Origin: Bdellovibrionales bacterium RIFOXYA1_FULL_36_14 | GTDB taxonomy: Bacteria > Bdellovibrionota > Bacteriovoracia > Bacteriovoracales > Bacteriovoracaceae | Reading direction: 5' to 3' | DNA: 64,000 nt | Assembly: GCA_001769975.1 (NCBI GenBank) | Contig: MEPW01000018.1 | Coordinates: forward strand, 62,001-126,000 | Shown here: positions 40,158-50,584 of the stretch, in pieces | Layout of the letters: every line of letters starts with the position of its first letter | Numbering within the stretch: the first letter of the stretch is position 1 | Notes under the pieces: generated by a model | The model's database searches: none | What the model was told of the DNA's origin: nothing | Seen by the model: only the letters and a program-made list of their open reading frames with translations | Made by a program: the position numbers and the translations under genes

Positions 40158-40970
40158 TTGATGAAAAAAAGGTCATGGTTCATTGGTGTTGGTGTTTTTT
40201 TGTATTTATGTTCTTTAATCGCTCTTGGCGGGTTTTCCGTACCTGCTGATCAAGATGTTCTTAGAATTTGGAACGAATCATTTGAATATGCTGAAAATCC
40301 CAGCGAATTTAATCTGCTAGTTTGGAACATCAAAAAACTTGAAAAAAGAGGGGCCAAAGAAGATTTGGTAAATTTTTCAAAAAAATATGATTTAATGCTG
40401 ATTCAAGAATTTGCTTCCGATGAGAAATTAAATTCGTATTGGGAGAGTTATAAGAATCATCGTATTGATTTTGCGATTAGTTTCTTGAGAAGAAAGGAAT
40501 TTCAAACAGGTGTTGCTCATATTAGCAATTTTAGTATGGATGAGCTGGTATGGGTGCGATCTGTAGGGCTGGAACCTCTTGTTGATACCCCGAAAATGAC
40601 CACTCTTTCCACCCATACAATTAATAACAAGCAATTAATGATTGTTAATATTCACTCCATTAATTTTGTAGATGATGATGTCTATGAAAATGAAATGAAC
40701 CGCATCGAAAGTATTTTAAGCCGTCACCAAGGGCCTTTAATTTTTGCGGGTGATTTTAATTGTTGGAATAAGGATCGAAAAAAAATAGTTAATCGAGTGG
40801 CCAAAAATTTAAATTTGCAATTTACCCAATTTCCTGAACGGGAAAAATCAATTTGGGGAATTATTGATCATGTCTTATACCGGGGTGTTCATATCGTAGA
40901 TCCACACGTATTAGAGCAATATAATTCTTCAGATCATAAGCCACTGATCATGAAAGTAGTGGTGGATTAA
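40158..40970 (+). CDS. Endonuclease/exonuclease/phosphatase family protein, N-terminally anchored or exported
   Basis: FNLLVWNIKKLEK, LMLIQEFASDE, FAGDFNCWNKDR, IIDHVLYRG, SSDHKPLIM. Hydrophobic N-terminus. Confidence 0.88.
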   Translation: MMKKRSWFIGVGVFLYLCSLIALGGFSVPADQDVLRIWNESFEYAENPSEFNLLVWNIKKLEKRGAKEDLVNFSKKYDLMLIQEFASDEKLNSYWESYKNHRIDFAISFLRRKEFQTGVAHISNFSMDELVWVRSVGLEPLVDTPKMTTLSTHTINNKQLMIVNIHSINFVDDDVYENEMNRIESILSRHQGPLIFAGDFNCWNKDRKKIVNRVAKNLNLQFTQFPEREKSIWGIIDHVLYRGVHIVDPHVLEQYNSSDHKPLIMKVVVD

Positions 40971-41886
40971 AATAATACTGTTCAAGTAAATATTCTATCT
41001 GGTATTTTTTTGCATAAAGATTTATGCGGGTGATGGGAACCATCAGCGGTAACACATCATTTTGATATTGGTCCAAAATGGATTGGATTTCTTTTTTTTC
41101 ATCAGCAGTTAAATGAGATTTGCAATAACTCAAGGCATATTGAAGAACCTTACCATGTTTTTTAATAGTGGTATGAAGTCGTAAAACTTCAACTAATTTT
41201 TGGTGATAAATCTGATAGAGCTTAGCGCAATCTTTAGGATTTTTAATCAGTATTTTTTCAAATTCTTTACTGTGAGAAACACTGTGAGACATGATTACTA
41301 ATTTATGCTTGGTATGAAAAATCATAAGATTTCTGAGACTCTTTTTTTGCAAGATGAGCTCTCTCCATCGTTTCATAATAAAAATCAGTTCAATAAAATG
41401 CTCTCGATATTTGGGATCGTGTAATTTTTCTTCATCAGTGACTGGAATAAAAGGAAAGGCTTGGGTAAATTGTTTGGCATAAAGCCCGACTCCCTCGGTG
41501 GAAACCAGCTTACTTAATGGTGAGAAAATTTTAATATTACTAAGTCCGCACGATGGAGATCTGGTCTTAAAAATATACCCATCCAGGTCTTGAGATTTCA
41601 ATTTTTTAATTTGAAGTTTTATCCAGTTTTTCATTTGCTTGGTAAGATTCAGTTTGGAAAGCGTTTGTATCAGCTGAGGATTTTCTTTAGTTCCTTCAAG
41701 GTGCATGGCGGGACGTGGAATACTCATTCCACATTCAAACTCAGGGCAAACAGGTACAAAAGTGGTGAATTGACCGAGGGTGTTTTTGATCCAGGCATCC
41801 AGCTTATGTCCGCCATCGTACCTGACTTTTTCACCAAGTAAGCAAGTGCTGATACCTAGTCTCAATTTATTTTGATTTAGTGTCAT
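40948..41886 (-). CDS. DUF523 + DUF1722 domain protein
   Basis: LGISTCLLGEKVRYDGGHK, PVCPEFECGMSIPRPAMHLEG, KTRSPSCGL (DUF523), C-terminal YbgA-like KHKLVIMSHS. Confidence 0.88.
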   Translation of the reverse strand: MTLNQNKLRLGISTCLLGEKVRYDGGHKLDAWIKNTLGQFTTFVPVCPEFECGMSIPRPAMHLEGTKENPQLIQTLSKLNLTKQMKNWIKLQIKKLKSQDLDGYIFKTRSPSCGLSNIKIFSPLSKLVSTEGVGLYAKQFTQAFPFIPVTDEEKLHDPKYREHFIELIFIMKRWRELILQKKSLRNLMIFHTKHKLVIMSHSVSHSKEFEKILIKNPKDCAKLYQIYHQKLVEVLRLHTTIKKHGKVLQYALSYCKSHLTADEKKEIQSILDQYQNDVLPLMVPITRINLYAKKYQIEYLLEQYYFNPPLLS

Positions 41887-42050
41887 AGGTATGTCCTTAC
41901 CAATAGAGTGTCGAATATATTGACACTAAATAAGTCACCAGTGCCTTTTTGGCAAGCATAACTATTCAAAATTATTAACAAAAATAAAACAACGCAGGGC
42001 ATAAAATTTGCAAGTAATTCATTAACTTATTGTATACACAAGGTGGTGGT

Positions 42051-42911
42051 ATGCTTAGACGAATTATGCCTTTTGGCATCGTCAGAAAATTATGGTCAGT
42101 GGTGATGCTTACAGTGTTGGTGAGTAATTGCCTTGTTTTAAGTGAGGCATCGGCTAGTACGTTGAATAAGAAAAAACGCAAATCAATGCATACTGAAAAA
42201 AGCCATTACCAATTTGCGATCGGACTCGATACTACCGTGGGTCTTGATGAGGATAAAAACTTAAGCAATGATTTGAATCTCTTGGCAACATATCTACTTG
42301 AGCAAAACACAAAAATTAAGTTTGAATGGGGTATTACAAAAATTTATCCGGAAACTATAGGGCCTGGTGAAAGCGAATTTTTTATTAATGAGCCTCGGCT
42401 AATTTATTTGTATGATCCAAAGTTTTCATTTAATCGCATTTATTGTAAATCGATTTTTAGTGGGATTGAGGGAACTTCCAGTGAAGCATACCAAAACTAC
42501 TCCAGATTATTTTCACTGTTTGTAGGTAATCAATGGGGAATAAAAATTTTGGATAAGTTAAATCTTGAGTATAAATTAATTATTAATAAATATTTTAATA
42601 AATATGAAAATGGGCCGAGTGGTACTAACGTCTCGTATGATTTAATTAACGGTTTTGACTTACACTTTTTTGCTCATAACCTGCTTATGCTTGGTGCAGG
42701 GATAAGTTTTATTCATAATAAAACTTATGGCAAAACCATTTATTTAACTCGAGTCTATAGTTTGTACGGTGAATATAGCTTTCCGACAAATTGGTCTGTT
42801 GGTTTTAGTTTGCAATCAAGTGATGATTATTCAGGTTATTCAAGAGAAAAATTAGAACTTTATAATAGAAATAATTCATCTATCACTTTATCGATAGGTA
42901 AGTCGTTCTAG
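42051..42911 (+). CDS. Exported protein, possibly outer-membrane beta-barrel
   Basis: Signal-like N-terminus; alternating aromatic strands and terminal ...SSITLSIGKSF (C-terminal Phe). Confidence 0.6.
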   Translation: MLRRIMPFGIVRKLWSVVMLTVLVSNCLVLSEASASTLNKKKRKSMHTEKSHYQFAIGLDTTVGLDEDKNLSNDLNLLATYLLEQNTKIKFEWGITKIYPETIGPGESEFFINEPRLIYLYDPKFSFNRIYCKSIFSGIEGTSSEAYQNYSRLFSLFVGNQWGIKILDKLNLEYKLIINKYFNKYENGPSGTNVSYDLINGFDLHFFAHNLLMLGAGISFIHNKTYGKTIYLTRVYSLYGEYSFPTNWSVGFSLQSSDDYSGYSREKLELYNRNNSSITLSIGKSF

Positions 42912-42926
42912 AGGTTTGGAGAAGTT

Positions 42927-45900
42927 ATGAGAAACATGGCACTTATTTTCTTTCTTTGCTTCATGGTTTTTTCGTGCGCCAAAAAACGTCCAGATCAACC
43001 ACTGTCGCCAGATGAAGAGCGTGTAGATAAAAGTGTCTTCGATGATGGGCAAGCGTGGTATTTAGCCGAAACGATTACCAACGTAGGTGGTGACTCCAAT
43101 ATGTTAGTGGCCCATAATGCAAATGGGCGAATCGTAAAATTTAAAATTACTGAAAAACATTTGATTATGTATAACGTGGATACGAATATTCATGATACGG
43201 AAGTTTCAAAAAAAGAACACAAAGGCTTAGTTGATGGTGAAATTTTAAGTCGATTTCCGATTGAGGGACATTTTGATATTGTCAGAAAAAAAGACCAGCA
43301 TGGTGAAGATACCAACATTTGGGAAGAAAAAAAGGATGATCCGGGACGTCCATGGAATTTGCGTACTCATATGAGAGTTGAGTTTTCTCAGGAAAAAATT
43401 GAATCCCGTTCGACGGTGAGCCTAGTGGGGGGGGAAACTTATCAGGAGTATGTTAAACAATTTGAAAATGGTGGGGATATATTAAAACTGGATATATCTA
43501 AGGGGGAATATATTGACTTGGTGGTGACCAAGCAAATTAACAGTCCGAATCGGGCCAATGATATTTTTGAACTGAGAAAATTTTTACTACCAGTGAAAAA
43601 AAACAGTTATAAATCCAAACCGATTCATGAAAAATGGACTGATCATTTAGGATTTTTTACTACCAAAATTAAACATTTTGATAAGTATAATATACCAACT
43701 GAAAAATTATTAATAAATAGATGGGATACCAGTAAACAAAACATTACTTTTTATTTCGCAAAGAGTTGGGGAAGTTTACTTGGTCAAAAATATAAACCAC
43801 TAATGATTAAGGCCGTCTCTGAATGGAATAAGGTCTTTAAACAAAGGCTAGGAATTGATAATTTTATTTTGCTTAAAGAGTCAGATGGAAGCCAAACCCT
43901 TGGTGATCTTCGTTTTAATATGATTGAGTGGCTCTCTAACGATAATTCAGTATTAGGTTTTGGCCCTTCACTTAGTGATCCACGCACCGGTGAGATCTTA
44001 AATGCTAATTTAACAATAAATATTAGTGGATTTTTAAAGGAATTCTATCTGCTGGCCAAACAAGAAACTGCGGTGAACAAGGGAAAAACTGATATCAATA
44101 ATCAAGTATTGTCAGCACAACTTAACCAGTTGGTAACCAATGTACCAGAAAGTAGCACTAAAGTAGCTGCAAAATATTTAAACGATATTTGGGATCGCAA
44201 ATTGGATTATAAGGCCATCAATTTCATCGAACAAAATTCGAAAATTAATAACTTGATTAAAGGAAGCAATATAACCCTTGCGAAGCAAAAAAGCCTAAAT
44301 GGTCAGTTGGCTAATGGATGGCAAAGCCTTGCCCTTATTCAAGGGATCATTGGTAAAAGTGAAAATATCAAATGGCAAGATTATGATGTAGACAAATACC
44401 TCGAAACTGTATTGCTTAATACTTTTATTCATGAGCTGGGGCATACCCTGGGACTGACCCATAATTTTAAAGGATCAATGGATAAAAATAACTTTTATAA
44501 GCAACGAAATGAATCAGGAGAATACCAATACCGTCAATCATCTATAATGGATTACGTGAATGATGTGACTGGTATGCTTGATAAACCCGGGCTTTATGAC
44601 TTTGCGGCCATTGAAAAAGGGTATAGTGATGCCAAGGAACATGATTTGGAGCAAATTCCCTCCCAAGAAAAAGAGCAGGCTAAATATTTTAAAGATCAAT
44701 TTCCCTATGAATTTTGTTGGGACATTCATACCACCATGGATCCGATGTGTAACATGTACGATCAAGGTACCAGTGCCTCGGAGATAGCGCAGTTTTATTT
44801 AACCGATTATCAAGAAGGTTATGCCTATAGAAATAATGTATATACTCATTTAAAAAAATATTTTCATGAAAATTATCATAATAATTATATATTATATCTT
44901 TCTTCTAAATATTTTGTTCCCATGAGAACCTTCGTGGATTTTTGGGCGAAAAAAAGATTGGAATACATGGGCGTTGAAAAGGAAAAAGAGAAAGGTCATA
45001 CTTTCTTTAATGCTAAAAAATCTAAAAAAATAAAAAGTCAACCCACTATTGCCAAAGAAGAATTTATAAACACCAAAGAAGGCGAGGATTTAACTAAAGC
45101 CGCGAAAATATCTTTGGAATTTATGTTTTCTGCCTTATACAACCCCTTTGATGATTTAACCAAAATCAATGCAGATGGTACGATAGAGCGTACCGGAACA
45201 CTTTACGATCGGCTCTTGGCCTTGAACTTTTTGAATATGAAGACGGTGACTGAAGTTATTGACGAGTCTAGCTTCTTCAATCAAAACGTAAACTATTTTG
45301 ATTTTTCTAAAATAATTGGCGAATCAGATGAGTATTTAAATAAATATTTGACCGTTATAAATGGTGTGTTTACTAGATATGAGCCTTATTTGGGATTTGA
45401 AACCAGAGATGAAGCCGAAATATATTTTGTCAATCCTCTTATTAGAAATATGGCTGCAGGACAGGTCATTATGTCGGAATTTAAAGGTACTAATATAAAT
45501 CGCGATTTTAATGTAGTGGTGGAAGAATATTATAGGAAACAGATTTCCACTCTAAAGCAAACAGAAGAGGAACTAGCAAAGCGCTATGAAATACTAAAAA
45601 GAGATTTTTTACCGGTAGTTACACCAGATGAAATTTCTAACTTTACGCAGATAATAAGCACTGACCATGATCTTTTACCTAATAAAAATGATATGAATGT
45701 GTCAACAGAGCTTAAAGAAATCCTAAATCATTACGGCGATTCAAAAAAATATTTAAGTAGCTCAGGATTGCCGGAAAAACTTAAAGCTCAGGTCACGGAA
45801 ATAAATGAATTGATTACTTCAAATGAAAAAAATGAATCTATGAATGATAAAAAATCTAAAAATTTAATAATAGAAAAGATCGGTGAGCTAAAAAAGCTAG

Positions 45901-46913
45901 TGATGTTTGAAAATAATTTAGGATTTGAAATAGAGATAGAGGATCCCGAAAATTATCATGAGCAATTTAAAGATCAATTGTCGCAAATGGCATTATCTTC
46001 AGAGGAAAAATCACAATACTTAAAGAAATCCTACAATAGTTTGGTCGGTTATAAGAATGTGCTTACCAATTATCAAAATCAAAAAGAGCAACTTGGATTA
46101 CATTCAATTAATAGAAAAAAACTTTCAGAACTAAACGAGCAAATCAAAAATTTGACTGCAAACATGGAGAAAAACTTCACTCCGATAGTTGATCCTATTA
46201 ATTTATTAAATAGTGCAACAATCAATCATTTACAAAGGACTCTAAGACTGAAGCCCGTATATTTAGAAATGTATTTACAAAATGCTGAAGCATTTCAACG
46301 GAAGTTAGAAGGACTTAGTAAAGAACAAATTGAACAGGAATATATGAATTCGGTGGAGGAGTTATCGGAGCCTACTCAAAAAATTGTTTTAACTTGCTAT
46401 GAGATGTTGAAAATTTATGAGGAGATAAGCAATAATACCCGTCGTTTGGATGATAGTTTGGAATTATTAATAAGCTTGAATGAAAAGTTATTTTTGGAGC
46501 AGAAACTTTTAGACGGTACCATCGTTGGTATTATAAAGGCTGAAACCTTTGAAAAACTATTGCAAGAATCAGAGAAAAAGAATCGGTTTTCTAAAGCTTA
46601 TTATCAACAAAAAAGACAAGGACTTAAGAATCTGATTGAATTGGAAAAGTTAGAACGTGAAAAAAACCAAATTTTGGCAGGAGGCGATACCTTACGAATA
46701 GTTGATTATTCAAAAAGTAGAATTATTGAAACACCATCTTCGGGAGTAACAGCTAACTTGGTTTATAGAATTGGCAGGATTGACGATATGATAAAGGCCT
46801 TAGAAAAAGATAGTGGTAATGAAAGTACGATTTCAGATATGCAAGAGTACAAAGAATATGAACTCAATTATTTAGGATTGCTAAGAGACCTTTACTATCT
46901 CAAAAGTTATTAA
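42927..46913 (+). CDS. Large lipoprotein zinc metalloprotease (metzincin-like)
   Basis: Lipobox MALIFFLCFMVFSCAKK; zinc motif FIHELGHTLGLTHNFKGS (HExxHxxGxxH) and downstream SSIMDY Met-turn-like motif. Confidence 0.88.
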   Translation: MRNMALIFFLCFMVFSCAKKRPDQPLSPDEERVDKSVFDDGQAWYLAETITNVGGDSNMLVAHNANGRIVKFKITEKHLIMYNVDTNIHDTEVSKKEHKGLVDGEILSRFPIEGHFDIVRKKDQHGEDTNIWEEKKDDPGRPWNLRTHMRVEFSQEKIESRSTVSLVGGETYQEYVKQFENGGDILKLDISKGEYIDLVVTKQINSPNRANDIFELRKFLLPVKKNSYKSKPIHEKWTDHLGFFTTKIKHFDKYNIPTEKLLINRWDTSKQNITFYFAKSWGSLLGQKYKPLMIKAVSEWNKVFKQRLGIDNFILLKESDGSQTLGDLRFNMIEWLSNDNSVLGFGPSLSDPRTGEILNANLTINISGFLKEFYLLAKQETAVNKGKTDINNQVLSAQLNQLVTNVPESSTKVAAKYLNDIWDRKLDYKAINFIEQNSKINNLIKGSNITLAKQKSLNGQLANGWQSLALIQGIIGKSENIKWQDYDVDKYLETVLLNTFIHELGHTLGLTHNFKGSMDKNNFYKQRNESGEYQYRQSSIMDYVNDVTGMLDKPGLYDFAAIEKGYSDAKEHDLEQIPSQEKEQAKYFKDQFPYEFCWDIHTTMDPMCNMYDQGTSASEIAQFYLTDYQEGYAYRNNVYTHLKKYFHENYHNNYILYLSSKYFVPMRTFVDFWAKKRLEYMGVEKEKEKGHTFFNAKKSKKIKSQPTIAKEEFINTKEGEDLTKAAKISLEFMFSALYNPFDDLTKINADGTIERTGTLYDRLLALNFLNMKTVTEVIDESSFFNQNVNYFDFSKIIGESDEYLNKYLTVINGVFTRYEPYLGFETRDEAEIYFVNPLIRNMAAGQVIMSEFKGTNINRDFNVVVEEYYRKQISTLKQTEEELAKRYEILKRDFLPVVTPDEISNFTQIISTDHDLLPNKNDMNVSTELKEILNHYGDSKKYLSSSGLPEKLKAQVTEINELITSNEKNESMNDKKSKNLIIEKIGELKKLVMFENNLGFEIEIEDPENYHEQFKDQLSQMALSSEEKSQYLKKSYNSLVGYKNVLTNYQNQKEQLGLHSINRKKLSELNEQIKNLTANMEKNFTPIVDPINLLNSATINHLQRTLRLKPVYLEMYLQNAEAFQRKLEGLSKEQIEQEYMNSVEELSEPTQKIVLTCYEMLKIYEEISNNTRRLDDSLELLISLNEKLFLEQKLLDGTIVGIIKAETFEKLLQESEKKNRFSKAYYQQKRQGLKNLIELEKLEREKNQILAGGDTLRIVDYSKSRIIETPSSGVTANLVYRIGRIDDMIKALEKDSGNESTISDMQEYKEYELNYLGLLRDLYYLKSY

Positions 46914-47052
46914 CTTACCGAGTAAAATAGGCTTGTTCCTATCTAGCATCGCGAAATTATTGGATAGTTATCAGCCAGTTAATGCGCTAGTCATTTCCTT
47001 ATCTTTTTGACACAATTATCAAAGTAAATAATCAAAAAATTTGAGGTTTCCT

Positions 47053-48024
47053 ATGGAAGTTTTAGAATCTGGTCAGGGTAAACTGATTTGTCCACCCAAT
47101 CCAGACCAAGTCAGAAGTTACATGAGAGAAAATAAAAGTTATGCTCTGATCGATAAAAGGATGACTCACAAAGAGGCCATCTCCAAGTTTGTTAAACCAG
47201 ATGATTATCTTGGTATTGAATTATACGGAACAGTAAGATGTCCACTCTCTTTGACTCGAGAAATTGTCAGACAAAATATTGGGCCGCTGCGCTTTGTAGG
47301 GCAAGGTGTTTTAGAAGCAGATTACTTGCTGGCGGCTGGGCTGATCAGCGAAATGGACCACACCTATATCGGATGGGAAGTTTTTGGAACCTCTCCAGTG
47401 CTTCGGAGAGTAGCTGAAAGTGGAAAAGTGAAAATGACCGAGTGGAGTAATGCAGCCTTGTCATGGAGAATGATTGCTGGAGCGATGGGGGTGCCCTTTA
47501 TTCCAACTAAATCCATGCTGGGATCTGATACCTTTAAATATTCAGCTGCCAAAGTGGTCAAAGACCCATTTACTGGTGATAAGGTTTGTCTTTTGCCTGC
47601 CAGCGTTTTAGATGTGGGCATGATTCATGTTCATAAGGCAGATATGTATGGTAATTGTGAGATAGAAGGTATTAACGGCTTTGCTCCAGAGATGGCCCGT
47701 TCTTCTAAAAAACTTATTATCTCTTGTGAGGAAATTGTTGATACTGAATATTTCAGACAAAATCCCGATCGCAATATTATTCCATATTTTTTAACGGATG
47801 CCGTAGTCCTGGCTCCTTTTGGCTCTCATCCTGGGGAGATGAATTACAAATATTGGCGGGACAATGACCACCTTAAAGATTATTACGAACTGCTTGGCAC
47901 AGAAGAGGGGACAAAAAAATATATGCATGAATGGATTCATGAACTCCCAGATCATGAAGCCTATCTTAAAAAAATAGGTACCAGTAGATTAAAACAAATT
48001 GAAAGCGAAGCCAAAGGCAGATAA
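47053..48024 (+). CDS. CoA-transferase subunit A (glutaconate CoA-transferase-like)
   Basis: AISKFVKPDDYLGIELYGTVRCPLSLTREIVRQ, DYLLAAGLI, PFIPTKSMLGSDTF, VLDVGMIHVHKADMYGNC. ATG at 47053 after TTGAGG. Confidence 0.85.
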   Translation: MEVLESGQGKLICPPNPDQVRSYMRENKSYALIDKRMTHKEAISKFVKPDDYLGIELYGTVRCPLSLTREIVRQNIGPLRFVGQGVLEADYLLAAGLISEMDHTYIGWEVFGTSPVLRRVAESGKVKMTEWSNAALSWRMIAGAMGVPFIPTKSMLGSDTFKYSAAKVVKDPFTGDKVCLLPASVLDVGMIHVHKADMYGNCEIEGINGFAPEMARSSKKLIISCEEIVDTEYFRQNPDRNIIPYFLTDAVVLAPFGSHPGEMNYKYWRDNDHLKDYYELLGTEEGTKKYMHEWIHELPDHEAYLKKIGTSRLKQIESEAKGR

Positions 48025-48034
48025 GGGGATTGAG

Positions 48035-48799
48035 ATGAGCGAACAATATAATCCAAAAGAATTATTAATATGTATGTCCGCCAGACAAATGGAAGATAAT
48101 AAAGCAGCCTTTATTGGTACAGGTATTCCAATGTTAGCGGCAAGTCTGGCCAAAAAGATTTATACCCCCAATTTGGTATCTATTTTTGAGTTTGGCGGAA
48201 TTGGTTCTTCGCTCGCTGATTTACCTATGGCCGTAGGTGATTCAAGAACTTATTACCGTGCACTAGTTGCGGGTAAAATTTCTGATGTGATGGAAATGGG
48301 ACAAAGAGGCATGATTGAATTTGGATTTATTGGTGGCGCCCAAATCGATATGTATGGAAATATAAATTCGACCTGTTTGGGCCCCCAAGAAAAACCCAAA
48401 GTGAGATTTCCCGGATCTGGTGGAGCTAACGATATAGGTTCATCTTGTTTTAGAACCATAGCCATAATGGTTCATGATAAAAAACGTTTCATTCCTAAAG
48501 TTGATTTTATAACGACACCTGGGTATTTAAGCGGACCCGGTGCTAGGGAAGAAGCTGGTCTTCCTAAAAATAGCGGTCCCTTTAGAGTTATTACCAGTCT
48601 TGGGATTCTCGGCTTTGATGAGAAATCCAAAAGAATGAAGCTGCTATCTACAAACCCAGGTGTTACCGTAGCCATGGTCCAGGAAAATACCGGATTTGAA
48701 TTATTGCTGGCAGATAGAATTACTCAAAATGAACCACCAACTAAAGAAGAACTTAAAGTGCTTAGAGAAGTGGTGGATCCACAGGGACTATACAGGTAA
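48035..48799 (+). CDS. CoA-transferase subunit B (glutaconate CoA-transferase-like)
   Basis: AAFIGTGIPMLAASLAKKIYTPNLVSIFEFGGIG, MGQRGMIEFGFIGGAQIDMYGNINST, FPGSGGANDIGSSC. ATG 48035 after AAGGGGATTGAG. Confidence 0.87.
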   Translation: MSEQYNPKELLICMSARQMEDNKAAFIGTGIPMLAASLAKKIYTPNLVSIFEFGGIGSSLADLPMAVGDSRTYYRALVAGKISDVMEMGQRGMIEFGFIGGAQIDMYGNINSTCLGPQEKPKVRFPGSGGANDIGSSCFRTIAIMVHDKKRFIPKVDFITTPGYLSGPGAREEAGLPKNSGPFRVITSLGILGFDEKSKRMKLLSTNPGVTVAMVQENTGFELLLADRITQNEPPTKEELKVLREVVDPQGLYR

Positions 48800-48802
48800 A
48801 AA

Positions 48803-49087
48803 ATGAAATTAAAAATTTCGGTTTTATTAATTTTACTCATAACAATTTCTTGTGGACAAAAACAGCAGGATGCTAAAATTATCATCTCTTTTGATGAGGA
48901 AACTAAAAACCAAATGCATCAACTCAGCTTTCTCGCCAGCGAAATTACTGAGGGAACCAGTTTCGATACCACCCCGTATGATTTTGCTAATGCAAAGATC
49001 GGGGAAGTTTTAGTTTATAATAAGTTTTTAACTGCCAATGAACGAGACATGGCAATTTCGCTGTTAAAATCAGCCTGGGGAATATAG
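48803..49087 (+). CDS. Small lipoprotein
   Basis: MKLKISVLLILLITISCGQKQQDAKIIISFDEETKNQ; lipobox TISC. Confidence 0.7.
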   Translation: MKLKISVLLILLITISCGQKQQDAKIIISFDEETKNQMHQLSFLASEITEGTSFDTTPYDFANAKIGEVLVYNKFLTANERDMAISLLKSAWGI

Positions 49088-49090
49088 CAT

Positions 49091-50584
49091 ATGAAATGGT
49101 TAACACTAATTTTAAGTTTATTTTTATTTTTTTCATGTGGAGTTCAAAATCAGCAGAATGCGAAATTGGTTATTAAATTTGATGAGAGTGCTAAAGAGCG
49201 ACTAAAATACTTGTCTAGTGAAAAAGAGTTTGAATTACCTGATCCCACCAGTGGTACTGAGCTAACTTGTTTTGGAATTTTTGTGGATTATCCGGAAAAA
49301 GATACGGGAAATTTTTGTACTATTGATCCCTTGACTCCCTATAAGTTGGTAAGGCCTGACGTGGTAGGTGGATTGGTTTCTATTAACGGAGGAGAACTAA
49401 GCCTTGAGGTGGTGGCTGGTGTAAACCGTACTATCCAGGTAGTGGCCTTTAAAACAGATTATGGTGGAGTTTATCCAGCTGGTTTTTGTCCCAGCGTTTT
49501 AGTAGATTTTGATCCCTACGAAGAATATATGAGCGATCCTTTTATTATTGCAGAACTGACAAATTTCCCAATTTCGGCAGGCGTACAGAATTTAATTATT
49601 GATGCCCGTTATCTAACCGGCACTAATAATAATACTAAACTAGACGATTGCATCGGGCCTTTTTTCCAGTCCACCGCTACTACCAATGGACTATTTAATG
49701 TGTCCCTTTTTATAACGGGGTTATACACTATAATTGCTGATGGATCGAGTACTACTACACTTACGGCTTCGGTAACTGACACTAACGGTAATCCAGTGGA
49801 GGGTAAAAGTGTAGTTTTCAATAAACCAATTAATGGTGGTTTTGCACCAACTTCTTTGACAACGAATGCTTCTGGCCAAGCAGTATTCACCCTCACTAGC
49901 TCAACTATCGCCGGAACATATGGTTATACCGTAACCGTGGATGGGATGACTACTGCCACCGAATCAATAATTTTTAGCCCAGGCTCGGCTTTCAATGTTG
50001 AACTTTACGTGACCGGCACAGATACGCTAGTAGCAAATGGGTCAGATACCACCACGCTTACTGCTTCAGTAACTGATTTATATGGCAACGCTGTTCCTAA
50101 TGAACCTGTAGAATTAACCATTCCCGCCAATGGTGGGTTAGCTCTAACTTCGTTAATTACAGATACCAACGGTCTGGCGGTATTTACTCTAACTAGCTCA
50201 ACCCTGATCGGAACTTATAACTACACGGCTACGGCTAATTCGATAACGTCAACACCTTCGCAAACGTTAACGTTTGTTCCTGGTGTAGTGGCCATTGTGA
50301 ACCTTACTTTTACGACGACATCTACCATACCTGCGAATGGGTCGGATACTACGACTTTTCAAGTTTTAGTAACGGATAGCTTTTCCAATGGTGTTCCCAA
50401 CCAAATGGTAAACTTTAATATATTAAACCCTACTTATGGAGGATCTGCGGCTCCGTTAGCTTTAACGGATATTTCTGGTATCACTACTGGTGTGCTCATT
50501 AGTTCAACGGCAACAGGAACATATTTTTATAATGCCACTTGCGACGCAGTGACGTCGTCTGATGTTCAGGCGGTATTTTATTGA
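49091..50584 (+). CDS. Lipoprotein with three bacterial Ig-like (Big_1-type) repeats
   Basis: Lipobox FFSCG; three ~95-aa repeats such as IIADGSSTTTLTASVTDTNGNPVEGKSVVF...GQAVFTLTSSTIAGTYGYTV. Confidence 0.88.
   Translation: MKWLTLILSLFLFFSCGVQNQQNAKLVIKFDESAKERLKYLSSEKEFELPDPTSGTELTCFGIFVDYPEKDTGNFCTIDPLTPYKLVRPDVVGGLVSINGGELSLEVVAGVNRTIQVVAFKTDYGGVYPAGFCPSVLVDFDPYEEYMSDPFIIAELTNFPISAGVQNLIIDARYLTGTNNNTKLDDCIGPFFQSTATTNGLFNVSLFITGLYTIIADGSSTTTLTASVTDTNGNPVEGKSVVFNKPINGGFAPTSLTTNASGQAVFTLTSSTIAGTYGYTVTVDGMTTATESIIFSPGSAFNVELYVTGTDTLVANGSDTTTLTASVTDLYGNAVPNEPVELTIPANGGLALTSLITDTNGLAVFTLTSSTLIGTYNYTATANSITSTPSQTLTFVPGVVAIVNLTFTTTSTIPANGSDTTTFQVLVTDSFSNGVPNQMVNFNILNPTYGGSAAPLALTDISGITTGVLISSTATGTYFYNATCDAVTSSDVQAVFY

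Noticed and set aside
40948-40970. Convergent 23-bp overlap of the EEP and DUF523 genes as a regulatory antisense device
   Set aside because: Short 3' overlaps are common in compact genomes (also seen at 5445..5465, 20064..20067, 50578..50584).
48803-50584. Invasin/intimin-type autotransporter
   Set aside because: Ig-like repeats are present but there is a lipobox and no beta-barrel translocator domain.
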